From the NCBI RefSeq assembly GCF_903853455.1, contig NZ_CAINTR010000106.1, forward strand, positions 1-34,675: a stretch of DNA of 34,675 nt, in the 5' to 3' direction. The position numbers and the translations under genes are program-made. The DNA is from an uncultured Magnetospirillum sp. GTDB lineage: Bacteria > Pseudomonadota > Alphaproteobacteria > Rhodospirillales > Magnetospirillaceae. Shown one piece after another: positions 17,261-26,774 of the stretch. The number at the start of each line of letters is the position of its first letter. Position 1 is the first letter of the stretch. Under the pieces are notes generated by a model. The model saw only the letters and a program-made list of their open reading frames with translations. It had not been told where the DNA came from and made no database searches.

Positions 17261-20200
17261 CTATTCTCCCGGCTGAGCGGCGGCTTGGTCCGTCTGCCGA
17301 CCGGGAACCCGCTCTTCCATACGACGCTCTATGGCAAAATAGAGCGTCGGCAACACAAACAGCGTCAGCACGGTGGCGACGACCAACCCGCCGACCACCA
17401 CGGTGGCCAGATTGCGCTGGACATCACTGCCGACCCCGGTCGCCATGGCGGCCGGCAGCATTCCCAGGGTCGCCACCGTGGCCGTCATCAAGACCGGACG
17501 GAGCCGTTCGGTGGCGCCGGCCAGCACCGCGTCGTGAAGCGTGCCGCCCTCCTCTTCGCGGACACGATTGAGATTGGCCACCATGATGATGCCGTTCTGG
17601 ACGGCGACGCCGGACAGGGCGATGAATCCCACGGCGCTGGCGACGTTCAAGGTACTGCCGGTGACGTGCAGCGCGATCAGTCCGCCGAGGGCCGCCAGGG
17701 GCACGGTTCCAAGGGTCAACAGCGCTTGCCGGATATTGCCGAGACCGGTGTAGAGGAAGATCGCCATCAAGGCCAGGACCAGCCCCAGGATGAAGACCAG
17801 CCGGGATTGAGCTCGGCGCTGGTTCTCGAACTGGCCGGCGTATTCAAGGCGGTATTTGCTCTGGTCGAACCGGACGGAGTGGTCGATCTTTTCCTGGATC
17901 TCCGCCAGATAGGAGGCGAGATCGCGGCCCCTCAGGTCGATGCGCACGGTCAGAACGCGGTGGTTCATCTCGTGGGTGATGGTGCTTTCGCCGCTTTGCA
18001 TTTTGATGCTGGCGACCTGGGAGAGCAGGATTTGCGCCCCTCCCGACGTGGTCATGAATAGCCGGCCGAGAGCTTCCGGGCTGTTTCTCGCTTCCTGCGG
18101 AAACTTGACCGTCACGTCGTATTGATGATCCCCCACATATATCAGGGAGACCGGCATCCCGCCCACCGCCGTCTGGATCAGGCCGGTGACGTCGGACACG
18201 TTCAGGCCGTAGCGGGACACCGCGTCGCGATCGATCCGGATCACCACCTGCGGAATCGGAGGTTCCTGGAAGATGGCGGCGGAGGCGGTGCCATCGACGC
18301 CGTTCAAGACATCGACGACCTGACGGCCGATCTGGCGCAATTCGGTGAAATCATCGCCGAAAATGCGGATGGCGAGCGGAGAATGCGCCCCGCCGACCAC
18401 ATCGTTGACCATGTCGATGATGGGCTGGCTGATGCCCACGCTGAAGCCCGGAAGTTGCTCCAGCCGCGCCGTCAGGCGAGCCACGAACCGCTCCTTGGTC
18501 TCGCCGCTGGGCCAAGTGTCGTAGGGCTTCAGGCCGACCGGGACCTCCATATGCGAAGGCGTCCACGGATCGACGCCTTCGTCGGTACGACCAAGCTGGG
18601 TGACGATATAGGAAACCTCGGGAAACTCCCGGACGGCACGGCGGAGCTCTCCCGCCATTTCGCTCGCTTTGTCGAGCGAAAGGCCGGTCGGCAATTGCAC
18701 CTGCATCCATAGCGCGCCTTCGTCGAGGTCCGGCAGGAACTCGCGGCCGATGGTCAGGCCCAACCCCAGCACCCCGACCAGCGCAACGCCAGCAGTGCCG
18801 TAAACGATCTTCGGCCGGTCGAGCAAGCCGGAGAGGATGGCGCGATACCGGTTCTCCAGCCACTCCAGGGGACGGTTGTGAAAGGTTGGGCGCGGCCGAC
18901 GCAACGCCAGATAGGCCAGGCCGGGGATCAAGGCCAGGGTGCACAGCAACGCACCGAACAGCGCATAGCCGACGGTGATGGCCATGGGGGAGATCAGCTT
19001 GGCCTCGGCGCGTTCAAAGGCGAACAGCGGGAAATACGCCGTAATGATGATCAGGGTCGCGAACAGGATCGGCTTGGCGACCTGATGGGAGGTCTCGCGC
19101 ACATCGGCCAGGGTCAGTTCCTCGGTCGGCTTGCTCTCGCGCCGACGGAGGATCGCCTCCATGACCACGATGGCGCCATCGACGATGATGCCAAAGTCGA
19201 TGGCCCCCAACGAGAACAGGTTCGCCGGCATTTTCGTCAGTTGCATCAGGATGAAGACCGAGACCAGGGCGATGGGAATCGTCACCGAGACGACGATGGC
19301 GCTGCGTGGGCTGCCGAGGAACAGGATCAGGACGATGAAAACAAGCCCAATGCCCTCGATGACGGTATGCGACACCTTGGACACGGTAGACTGGACCAGT
19401 TCGTCGCGATCGATATAGGGGACGATCCGCACGTCCTTGGCGGAAAGCTGCTTGTTTAACTCGTCCACCTTGTCATGCACCCCCTCGAGCACTTTCGACG
19501 GGTTTTGATATTTGAGCAGTTGCACGATGCCTTCGATGGAGTCGGGGTTGCCGTCCTTGCCGAGGATGCCTTCCCGCTCCTTGTGGCCGTAGCGGATCGC
19601 GGCGAGGTCGCGGACCAGAACCGGCACCCCATTCTTCTGATTGACGACGATATTTCCGAGATCGTCGAGCGTGGTAGCCAAGCCCACGCCCCGGATGACG
19701 AAACTTTGTTCGCCGTGGGTAAGCCGGCTGCCGCCCGCATTGGCATTGTTGTTGTTGATCGCCGTGATGATGTCGTTGAGCCCCAGCCCATAGCGCTGTA
19801 GCGCCGAGGGGTCGAGTTCGATCTCGTACTGCTTGGTGAAGCCGCCGAAATTATCGACGCCGGTGACGCCGGCAACTTGCTGCAACGCCGGGATCACGAT
19901 CCAACGCTGGACTTCCGAAAGCTCCATCAGGTTCTTGCTGTCGGACTCCAGGGTGTATCGATAGATCTCGCCGGTCGGCCCCATCACCGGGTCGAGGCCG
20001 GGCTGAGCCCCTGCCGGCAAGGCAACCCCCGTGATGCGCTCCTGAATACGCTGGCGGGCCCAATAGTCCTCGACGCCATCGCGGAACACCATGGTGATGA
20101 GCGACAGCCCGAAGGTGCTGCTGGACCGGATGGTCGAGAGGCCGGGCACCCCGTTCAAGGCGCGTTCGAGGGGGATGGTGATCTGCTGCTCGATTTCCTC

Positions 20201-20374
20201 GGCCGCCAGCCCGGGAACCTGGGTGGTGACCTGCGCCGCCACATCCCCCAAATCAGGATAGGCCTCTAGCGCCAGTTGCTTCCAGGATACATAGCCGTAG
20301 ACGCACAGAAGCGCCGCCACGATGACCATGGTGCCCCGCTTGCGCAGGCAGAATGCGATGAAAAGATCAATCAT
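17261..20374 (-). CDS. CzcA-like heavy-metal RND efflux pump
   Basis: A 1037-residue inner-membrane proton-driven pump of the HME-RND family. The fourth-helix signature DFGIIVDGAIVVMEAI (about residues 391-406) carries the Asp-Asp-Glu set typical of pumps for divalent metals (Zn, Co, Cd, Ni) and unlike the Cu/Ag type. The N-terminal helix, two large periplasmic loops and the duplicated second half (VASAVGFIALSGVAVQNGI) are complete. The start at 20374 overlaps the end of the adaptor gene by 8 bases. Together with the adaptor and outer-membrane duct it forms a tripartite exporter. Exact metal preference cannot be read from sequence alone. Confidence 0.93.
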   Translation of the reverse strand: MIDLFIAFCLRKRGTMVIVAALLCVYGYVSWKQLALEAYPDLGDVAAQVTTQVPGLAAEEIEQQITIPLERALNGVPGLSTIRSSSTFGLSLITMVFRDGVEDYWARQRIQERITGVALPAGAQPGLDPVMGPTGEIYRYTLESDSKNLMELSEVQRWIVIPALQQVAGVTGVDNFGGFTKQYEIELDPSALQRYGLGLNDIITAINNNNANAGGSRLTHGEQSFVIRGVGLATTLDDLGNIVVNQKNGVPVLVRDLAAIRYGHKEREGILGKDGNPDSIEGIVQLLKYQNPSKVLEGVHDKVDELNKQLSAKDVRIVPYIDRDELVQSTVSKVSHTVIEGIGLVFIVLILFLGSPRSAIVVSVTIPIALVSVFILMQLTKMPANLFSLGAIDFGIIVDGAIVVMEAILRRRESKPTEELTLADVRETSHQVAKPILFATLIIITAYFPLFAFERAEAKLISPMAITVGYALFGALLCTLALIPGLAYLALRRPRPTFHNRPLEWLENRYRAILSGLLDRPKIVYGTAGVALVGVLGLGLTIGREFLPDLDEGALWMQVQLPTGLSLDKASEMAGELRRAVREFPEVSYIVTQLGRTDEGVDPWTPSHMEVPVGLKPYDTWPSGETKERFVARLTARLEQLPGFSVGISQPIIDMVNDVVGGAHSPLAIRIFGDDFTELRQIGRQVVDVLNGVDGTASAAIFQEPPIPQVVIRIDRDAVSRYGLNVSDVTGLIQTAVGGMPVSLIYVGDHQYDVTVKFPQEARNSPEALGRLFMTTSGGAQILLSQVASIKMQSGESTITHEMNHRVLTVRIDLRGRDLASYLAEIQEKIDHSVRFDQSKYRLEYAGQFENQRRAQSRLVFILGLVLALMAIFLYTGLGNIRQALLTLGTVPLAALGGLIALHVTGSTLNVASAVGFIALSGVAVQNGIIMVANLNRVREEEGGTLHDAVLAGATERLRPVLMTATVATLGMLPAAMATGVGSDVQRNLATVVVGGLVVATVLTLFVLPTLYFAIERRMEERVPGRQTDQAAAQPGE

Positions 20375-21533
20375 TGAGGAGGACTCCGCCCTTCTGAATG
20401 ATTCTCTCCCCGGCTTTCAGTCCCCGTCGTATCCTGGCGTATCCCCCGGTTTCCTGGCCCGGTTCGATCGCGCGGCGCTCGAAGGTATATGGCGCCACCT
20501 CGACGAAGACCGTGATGCGGTCGTTGTTCATCATCAAGGCGGAGGTCGGCACCAGGATCTCGTTCGTCGGCGGAGCCACGAAGGTGGCGCTGGCGAACAT
20601 GTTGGGCTTGAACCGGCCATCCCCATTAGGAAACATGATGCGAACCTTGCTCCGGCGGGTATCGGGCTCGAGAACCGCGCTGACCGAGGTCACCGTTCCC
20701 TGAAAATGTTGGTCGGGATAGGCGGGGAAGGTGACGTCCACATCCATCCCCTGTTTGACGAAGGACGCATTGTTTTCAGGTGCGTTCGCCGTCACCCAGA
20801 CCTTGTCGAGGTTGGCGATGGTCATCAACGTCCCGTTGGGATCATTGGCGAATGATCCCGGAGCGGTGCTGAGCTGGGTGATACTGCCCGACACTGGAGC
20901 CCGCAAGGTAAGGACACGACGCCCCTTGACCTCCGAGGTGGCGCCAATTTCCTTGAGCCGAGCGTGGGCGCGGTTGGACTCGGCCAAGGCCTGGGCATAG
21001 TCGCTTTCCGCCTGCTCCAGGTCCTTGATCGCACCGCCGCGCGCACTGGTGAGCGCACGCGCCCGATCCAGCACCTGTTTGGTCAGGCGCTGGGTCTCGA
21101 GCGCCTTGTCATGATCGGCATAGGCTTGAGCAAGGTCGCCGGAATCGATCACGGCCAGGGGCTGGCCCTCGGTCACCTGATCCCCAAGTTGCACCATCAA
21201 CTCCACCACCTTACCGGTAACCGGCGGCAAGACGTTGATGGTTCGCGCGGGGTCCGCCTCGACGGCGGCGGGCAGGATCAGAAGGGGGCTCGCGGTCTTT
21301 TCCTCCACATCCCCCACGACGATGCGATCGAAATAGGGAGAGCCGACGGGAAGGATGATCCGGCCTGCCTCATGGATCAGCGCGGGCGGCTTCTGAGGCT
21401 CGGCGGCGGACCTGGCGCCATGTAAGCCGCCGAAGACGGCGGCCCCCGCCACCATCGCCATCACGCCCACACCTATAGCCAACCGGCGTTTACGATCTCC
21501 TGCCGTTGTGCGTGACACCAATCGATTCGGCAT
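20367..21533 (-). CDS. CzcB-like periplasmic adaptor (membrane fusion protein)
   Basis: A 388-residue adaptor with an N-terminal membrane helix, an alpha-helical hairpin (about 140-215) flanked by lipoyl half-motifs (GKVVELMVQLGDQVTEGQPLAV and later APVSGSITQLS), and a beta-barrel. The ATG at 21533 is chosen because GGGAGG precedes it; an upstream ATG at 21596 has no ribosome site. It bridges the RND pump and the outer-membrane lipoprotein encoded next. It lacks an obvious His-rich metal-binding N-terminal extension. It lies 91 bases after the P-type ATPase gene and could share its transcript. Confidence 0.9.
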   Translation of the reverse strand: MPNRLVSRTTAGDRKRRLAIGVGVMAMVAGAAVFGGLHGARSAAEPQKPPALIHEAGRIILPVGSPYFDRIVVGDVEEKTASPLLILPAAVEADPARTINVLPPVTGKVVELMVQLGDQVTEGQPLAVIDSGDLAQAYADHDKALETQRLTKQVLDRARALTSARGGAIKDLEQAESDYAQALAESNRAHARLKEIGATSEVKGRRVLTLRAPVSGSITQLSTAPGSFANDPNGTLMTIANLDKVWVTANAPENNASFVKQGMDVDVTFPAYPDQHFQGTVTSVSAVLEPDTRRSKVRIMFPNGDGRFKPNMFASATFVAPPTNEILVPTSALMMNNDRITVFVEVAPYTFERRAIEPGQETGGYARIRRGLKAGERIIQKGGVLLND

Positions 21534-21624
21534 AACCCCCTCCCGCGAATGATAACCGGTCGCAGGTAAGTAGCAATGAACAGCCCTACTTTGCAAGTGC
21601 CTATTAGACTTGTAAGAAACTAGA

Positions 21625-23853
21625 CTATGGTCGGGTATGGCGAATGGTGGGGAGACCTGCCCTGAGCAGGCGCAATCCGTTGAAGGCCACCAGGAGCGCC
21701 GTCCCCATGTCCGCCGTGATCGCCCCCCACAGAGTCGCCATGTCCAGGAGCGCCAGAACCGCGAAAATCGCCTTCACCACGATGGCGAAGCCGATGTTCT
21801 GACGGATGACGCCCATCATCCGCCGCGAATGCCCCACCAGCCAGGCCAACCGGCCAAGATCGTCCGACATCAACGCCAGATCGGAGGTTTCGATGGCGGT
21901 GTCGGTACCGAACGCCCCCATGGCGATCCCCAGGGACGAACGGGCCATGGCCGGCGCGTCGTTGACGCCATCGCCCACCATGGCGACGACACCGAATTGC
22001 CGCAAGAGGTCGTCCATGGCAGTGCTTTTATCCTCGGGCAGCAATTCGGCCCGGACAACATCAAGGCCAAGGTCATGAGCCACCCGTTCGGCGGTCGCGA
22101 CATTGTCGCCGGTCAACATGACCAGATGCCCAACTCCCGCCCGCCGAAGGGCGGCCAGCGCCGCCCTGGCTTCCGGACGGATGGGATCGGACAGGGCAAT
22201 CAGTCCAAGCACTCCCGTCTCATCACCGACAGCCACGACGGATCGCCCCTCTTCGGCCAAGGCCTGGGCTGCTTCACGCACGGCAGGCGTTTCGGCCCCC
22301 CGCTCGACCGCGTAGCGATGTGACCCAAGCCACCCCATCCGGCCTTCAACCATCCCACTCATTCCCTTGCCGGGTTGGGCCAGCACACCGTCCGCCGGCA
22401 TGGGGACGATTCCCCGCGCGGCGGCATGGTCAAGGATGGCGCGGCCCAGGGGATGACTGCTGCGGGCCTCGAGGGCCGCCGCGAAACGCAGGATACTGGC
22501 CTCGCTTCCGCCATCCATCGCCACCACCCGCTCGACGGCGGGGCGGCCCGAGGTCAAGGTTCCGGTCTTGTCGAAGGCGATCGCCGAAAGACGGGACACG
22601 GTTTCGAGATATTCGCCTCCCTTGACCAGGACACCGGCCCGCGCCGCCGAAGCCATGGCGGCCACCACCGTCAGCGGCGTCGAGATCACCAGGGCGCAGG
22701 GGCATGAAATGACCAGAAGCACCAGAGCCCGATAGACCCACTCGGACCATCCCAGGCCCAGCAATAGCGGCGGAAGCAACGCCACCGCCACCGCGCCGGC
22801 CAGGACGGCGGGAGTGTAGATGGCGGCGAAACGATCGACCCAGCGTTCGTCCTTGGATCTCTGCCCCTGGGCCTCCTCCACCAACCGGGCGACCTTGGCC
22901 AGGGTGGTCTCTCCGGCCAACTTCAAATTCTCGATCTCGAGTACGCCGTCGGCATTGATGGATCCGGCGAAGACCTCCATGCCGGGTGACTTCGGGACCG
23001 GAACGCTTTCACCGGTGATCGGCGCCTGGTCCACCATGCTCTCGCCGACCAGCACCCGTCCGTCCAAGGGTATCTGCTCGCCGGGCAGAACGACGAAGCA
23101 GGCTCCAATCGCCACATCCTCGGGCGGCAAGAGGTCTTCGCCGCCATCGGGCCGCCTCACCCGCGCCAGGGACGGGGCGCTGTCCATCAGGGCGGCGATG
23201 GCGCGGCGAGCCCGCTCGGCGCTCCAGCTCTCCAGCGCCAGCGACAGGGCGAACAGGGCCGAGACCGTCGCCGCCTCCATCCAGTCGCCCAGCACCATGG
23301 CGCCAAGCACCGCCACCGTCATCAGCAGGTTCATGTCCGGCCGCAGCGAACGGGCCGCAGCGAACGCCTTCGGCAACACCATCCGCAGTCCCACCGCGAC
23401 GGCGACCGCTTCCGCGATTCGAGCCGGCAGAGCCATGTGGAGGGCCTCGTCGCATATCAAACCCGACACCACCGCGGTGCCGCTGACCGCCGCCAGGACA
23501 GCCTGGAGCCACCGACGGGAGGCATCGGCCCGGTTGCGCTGGGAGGCGGTGGAGCGCTCCCACACTTCCGCCGTCATGCCCAGGCCGGCGATCACGGCGA
23601 CGACCTCGTCCGGAGCGACTCCCGACGGCACCGTCATCCTACCGTTGAGCAGGTCGAAACTCAGGCGGTCCTCACCTCCGGCCATGGGGCCGAGTGCCGC
23701 CTTCAGGGCCCGCACCTCCTCGACGCAGCACATACCGGTAACCCGGAAAGACCGCCTCATCCGATCCGCCGCCGGGCGCAAAGGCATGACGGGCATCTGG
23801 GGAAAGGCCGTCCCGCAGCATGTTCCGGTACAGCAGGCGTTGGTTTCCGACAT
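21625..23853 (-). CDS. P1B-type heavy-metal ATPase (Zn/Cd/Pb type)
   Basis: A 742-residue metal-exporting ATPase. The ATG at 23853 is supported by GGAAGGAG; the longer in-frame start adds residues upstream of it. The N-terminus is Cys-rich (NACCTGTCCG) and a metal-binding domain has MCCVEE at 41-46 in place of the usual GMTCxxC. The core shows SCPCAL (about 384), DKTGT (about 427), SSHPLG and GDGVNDAPA. The CPC membrane motif and CCVEE domain fit the ZntA/CadA group that exports Zn, Cd and Pb from the cytoplasm. A divergent MerR regulator and promoter directly upstream support metal-induced expression. It works in series with the RND exporter. Confidence 0.92.
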   Translation of the reverse strand: MSETNACCTGTCCGTAFPQMPVMPLRPAADRMRRSFRVTGMCCVEEVRALKAALGPMAGGEDRLSFDLLNGRMTVPSGVAPDEVVAVIAGLGMTAEVWERSTASQRNRADASRRWLQAVLAAVSGTAVVSGLICDEALHMALPARIAEAVAVAVGLRMVLPKAFAAARSLRPDMNLLMTVAVLGAMVLGDWMEAATVSALFALSLALESWSAERARRAIAALMDSAPSLARVRRPDGGEDLLPPEDVAIGACFVVLPGEQIPLDGRVLVGESMVDQAPITGESVPVPKSPGMEVFAGSINADGVLEIENLKLAGETTLAKVARLVEEAQGQRSKDERWVDRFAAIYTPAVLAGAVAVALLPPLLLGLGWSEWVYRALVLLVISCPCALVISTPLTVVAAMASAARAGVLVKGGEYLETVSRLSAIAFDKTGTLTSGRPAVERVVAMDGGSEASILRFAAALEARSSHPLGRAILDHAAARGIVPMPADGVLAQPGKGMSGMVEGRMGWLGSHRYAVERGAETPAVREAAQALAEEGRSVVAVGDETGVLGLIALSDPIRPEARAALAALRRAGVGHLVMLTGDNVATAERVAHDLGLDVVRAELLPEDKSTAMDDLLRQFGVVAMVGDGVNDAPAMARSSLGIAMGAFGTDTAIETSDLALMSDDLGRLAWLVGHSRRMMGVIRQNIGFAIVVKAIFAVLALLDMATLWGAITADMGTALLVAFNGLRLLRAGLPTIRHTRP

Positions 23854-23912
23854 GGCGAAGGCTCCTTCCTTACGGCTCGCGATCCTGCTGGACAAACCAT
23901 CGATCGGAGTCG

Positions 23913-23943
23913 AGCATGGACCCTGGAGTCACTACAGAGTCAA
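23913..23943 (-). promoter_or_regulatory. MerR-type promoter and operator for the metal ATPase gene
   Basis: On the minus strand, a perfect TTGACT -35 (23938-23943) and a weak -10 CATGCT (23913-23918) are separated by 19 bases, the over-long spacer typical of MerR-controlled promoters. A 21-base imperfect dyad centred on G covers 23920-23940 (ACTCTG...CAGGGT, two mismatched pairs). It reads toward the ATPase start at 23853 and lies just upstream of the divergent merR-family gene. Confidence 0.85.
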
Positions 23944-23952
23944 CGGGAAACG

Positions 23953-24384
23953 ATGTCCATGTCGCAGATCAATATCGGAGACCTCAGCCAGCTGACCGGC
24001 GTCAACATCGAGACCATCCGGTACTACGAGAAAATCGCCCTGATGCCGCCGCCGCCCAGAACCCAGGGCGGCTTCCGCCTTTATGGAGAAAGCCACGCCC
24101 AACGGCTTCGGTTCATCCGGCGTGGCCGTGACCTGGGATTCTCCATAGAGTCCATCCGCGCCCTGCTGACGCTGGCGGAACGGCCGGACCTCCCCTGCGG
24201 GGACGCCGACCAGATGGTCGCCAGCCACCTTGATGAGGTGGATCGGAAAATCGCCGACCTGATCGCCCTGCGGGAAGAGCTGCGGCAATTGACGAATTGC
24301 CGCGGGCAGGTGGTCGCCGAATGTCGGATCATCGCGTCGCTGACCTCCCCCGCGCCCCCGTGCGAGCAGCGGGAAGGGACGTGA
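23953..24384 (+). CDS. MerR-family metal-responsive regulator (CadR/ZntR-like)
   Basis: A 143-residue regulator starting at ATG 23953. The N-terminus has the MerR helix-turn-helix (IGDLSQLTGVNIETIRYYEKIALM) and the wing (GGFRLYGESHAQRLRFIRRGRDLGFSI). The dimerisation helix follows, and the metal-loop area contains DLPCGDA and NCRGQVVAECRII; the tail ends SPAPPCEQ. Cys residues in these positions suit Zn, Cd or Pb sensing. It is transcribed away from the ATPase gene and faces a MerR-type promoter. It ends 6 bases before the convergent gene at 24391. It is expected to repress weakly without metal and activate ATPase (and perhaps RND) expression with metal. Confidence 0.9.
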   Translation: MSMSQINIGDLSQLTGVNIETIRYYEKIALMPPPPRTQGGFRLYGESHAQRLRFIRRGRDLGFSIESIRALLTLAERPDLPCGDADQMVASHLDEVDRKIADLIALREELRQLTNCRGQVVAECRIIASLTSPAPPCEQREGT

Positions 24385-24390
24385 ACCGCC

Positions 24391-25542
24391 CTACGCCTCG
24401 ATGATGGGCGTCCCGTCGATGTGGAAATGCTCGGCCAAGGCCTTTTCCAGGCCCCATAGCTCGCCATCCTCGAAGACGATGCGGACCAGATCATTGGGAT
24501 CGCACGCCGCCACCAGCGAACGGATCTCACGCGCCTCGCGCAGGATCTTGGAAATCTGCTGGCGCACGTTCTCGGCATCAGCCGCACATTGCCGTAACTG
24601 GTCCGGACGGCTGACGGCCTCATGAACCAGACTGCGAAAGAAGACGTTCTTGTCGCCGGAGAAATAGGCGTTGGTCAGGCTCGCGATGAATTTCCGCGTG
24701 CCTTCCCGATCGCCAAGGGCCGCATTCAGGTGTTCGGTCAGCAACTGCGTCGCCGTCATGCTGAGATCGTTGAGGGCCAGCCCCAGCACCTCCGCCAGCG
24801 CCCGCATGCGGTCGATCCGTTGCGACGGGTCGAGAACGGGGGCGGTGGTCGGAGCGACGCTCCGGCTCTGGGCGATGTGGGACAGTTCCTGGGTGATCTC
24901 CTGCGACAACACCCGCTGGGACCGCAACTCGTCGACGATCCCGTCGCTGCTGTCGCGGGTCACCTGCACCAGTTGGGCGGTCGCCGAAACCTGGGCCTCC
25001 AATTGTCCGGCCACCGCCTCGCGATGCTCGCGGAACAACTGGGCCAACAAGGCCATGGAATCGTCGGTGCCGGCATCATGCCGGGGAGCGGCAAGAGCGC
25101 GGACGTCCTGGTTCATCTGGACCAATTGGGCGGTCGCCTCGACCTGGGCCGCCACCTGGGCGGCGATGGCCTCGCGATGCTCGCGGAACAGATCGGCCAA
25201 CATCGTCACCGCCCCTTCCGAGGCGACATCCCGCTGGGACAGGGCGGTGATCTCGGACTTCATGGTATCGACGCTGCTCACGATCCGCGCGAGCAGGACG
25301 ATCAGAACCATGAGCGCGATCGGCAATGTGATCGCCAATAGAACAATAAAAAACTCATGCGGAAGCATGGTAAAAACATTCTTCCAGCCATTGAAAATGG
25401 TTATATAAACAACCGACAGAACAAGCCAAGCGATCGAGCACGCCCACAGCACGCGGGTACTGCTATTAAACTTGGCCGACATTCCCCTAACAAACCCCAT
25501 CAACATAAGGACGGCTCCCATGATGGCGCCCCAGGCATCCAA
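24391..25542 (-). CDS. mamY: Membrane protein with coiled-coil repeats, possible MamY
   Basis: A 383-residue protein (about 41-42 kDa). Two clear membrane helices (about 31-51 and 62-86) are followed by a long helical region. It contains two near-identical repeats about 51 residues apart, each with LFREHREA and AQV-x-ATAQLVQ (about 114-144 and 165-195). The C-terminal 130 residues are helical. Two N-terminal helices, a long coiled coil, this size, and its position upstream of mamX and mamZ on the same strand match what is known of MamY, the protein that organises magnetosome chains or shapes magnetosome membranes. I could not compare sequences directly, so the symbol is tentative. It is separated from mamX by the metal-efflux genes. 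No good ribosome site was seen; a start at the eighth codon is possible. Confidence 0.45.
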   Translation of the reverse strand: MDAWGAIMGAVLMLMGFVRGMSAKFNSSTRVLWACSIAWLVLSVVYITIFNGWKNVFTMLPHEFFIVLLAITLPIALMVLIVLLARIVSSVDTMKSEITALSQRDVASEGAVTMLADLFREHREAIAAQVAAQVEATAQLVQMNQDVRALAAPRHDAGTDDSMALLAQLFREHREAVAGQLEAQVSATAQLVQVTRDSSDGIVDELRSQRVLSQEITQELSHIAQSRSVAPTTAPVLDPSQRIDRMRALAEVLGLALNDLSMTATQLLTEHLNAALGDREGTRKFIASLTNAYFSGDKNVFFRSLVHEAVSRPDQLRQCAADAENVRQQISKILREAREIRSLVAACDPNDLVRIVFEDGELWGLEKALAEHFHIDGTPIIEA

Positions 25543-25787
25543 ATGCGCTGGGACGCAGACGTCGTCGTCACAATAACAGCAAGACGACCGGCAGGATACC
25601 TTGGAAACAACCCACTGGCATGGCTCGGCCGCCGGACCGTCAGCAACTGAAAATGCATGTGACTCTCATGTTGTTATGCTTTCAAGGACATGGCTGTGTA
25701 CATGCAAGTGACATTATGCTAATCGCCCAGACTGGGTGTCGCAAGTCGTGCGGCCGGCGACGATGATGGACGGAGCAGGAGGGTTAC

Positions 25788-26768
25788 ATGAGCTATTCCC
25801 AGGAAATCAGCAGGGAGTGCAAGGGAGTGTTCCTGTTCATGGTCGATCAATCGCGATCCATGAACAAGGAATTCGGCCCCGACCTGTCGGGAAAGATGGT
25901 CAGCCGCGCCGTGGTCGTGGCCAACGCCCTGAACGGCACCCTGGAAGAGCTGGTCAACCGCTGCATGCGTGATGAAGGCGTGCGCGATTATTTCGACGTC
26001 GGCATCATCGGCTACGGCCGCACCAACCGACCGGAATTCTGCTGGCGCGGCGGATTGGCCGGCCGCCGTCTGGTCCCCATCTCGGAGGTGGCGAGCAACG
26101 CCGAGACCGAGGAGGTGGAGATCGAGACCGAGGTGCGCGGCCAGGTGCTGATCGAGCGCATCACCCTGTCGCGCTGGATCGATCCGGTCGGGGTGGACAG
26201 CACCCCCATGAACGCCGCCCTCCGCCTGGCCCACGCCACCCTGGAAACCTGGGTGCGCGACAACCCGCACTCGTTCCCTCCGGTGGTGATCAACATCACC
26301 GACGGCATGGCCAACGACGTCAACACCGACGCCGAGCTTCTGGCCACGGCGCGGAAGCTTACCGAGCTGAAAACCAGCGACGGCAACGTGCTGCTGATCA
26401 ACTGCCACATCGCAGGCGGAACCGACGCGCCGGTTGTCTTCCCCTCGTCACCGACGGAATTGCCGCGCGCGCCCTACGCCAAGCTGCTGTTCGACATGTC
26501 GAGCGAACTGTCCAACCGGCACCGCGCCATCATCTGCGAGGTGTTCGACCGCGACCTGGACCGCACGCCCGTCATCAAGGGCATGGCGTTCAACGCCGAC
26601 GCCGTGGCCCTCCTCAAACTGCTGGACATCGGCACCCGCCAGGCCATCGGCCTGTCCGCCCCCATCGAACCCTCCGTGGCGCCGGATTTGGGATCCGAAC
26701 CGATCATCAGCGATTCCTTCGACATCGAGCATCCGGCGATGCAGATCGAGTTCAGCGAGCAAGAGTAA
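25788..26768 (+). CDS. TerY-like von Willebrand factor A domain protein
   Basis: A 326-residue soluble protein with GGAGG six bases before the ATG. A von Willebrand A domain covers about residues 12-215. The metal-ion-dependent adhesion site is intact: DQSRS (Asp20, Ser22, Ser24), the Thr in VDSTPMNAAL, and the Asp in NITDGMAND. This type, followed by a PP2C phosphatase and a Ser/Thr kinase, is the TerY-P triad known from tellurite-resistance-linked and metal- or stress-linked loci. In such triads the VWA protein is thought to be the scaffold or phosphorylation target. The divergent neighbour is the possible mamY gene. The C-terminal about 70 residues are acidic and probably flexible. Confidence 0.88.
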   Translation: MSYSQEISRECKGVFLFMVDQSRSMNKEFGPDLSGKMVSRAVVVANALNGTLEELVNRCMRDEGVRDYFDVGIIGYGRTNRPEFCWRGGLAGRRLVPISEVASNAETEEVEIETEVRGQVLIERITLSRWIDPVGVDSTPMNAALRLAHATLETWVRDNPHSFPPVVINITDGMANDVNTDAELLATARKLTELKTSDGNVLLINCHIAGGTDAPVVFPSSPTELPRAPYAKLLFDMSSELSNRHRAIICEVFDRDLDRTPVIKGMAFNADAVALLKLLDIGTRQAIGLSAPIEPSVAPDLGSEPIISDSFDIEHPAMQIEFSEQE

Positions 26769-26774
26769 CGAATC

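Noticed and set aside
25655-25685. A Fur-like sequence (GCATGTGACTCTCATGTTG) upstream of the possible mamY and the TerY-like gene.
   Set aside because: Only about 8 of 14 core positions match and the dyad is poor, so it is not listed as a site, although it would fit the iron-control idea.
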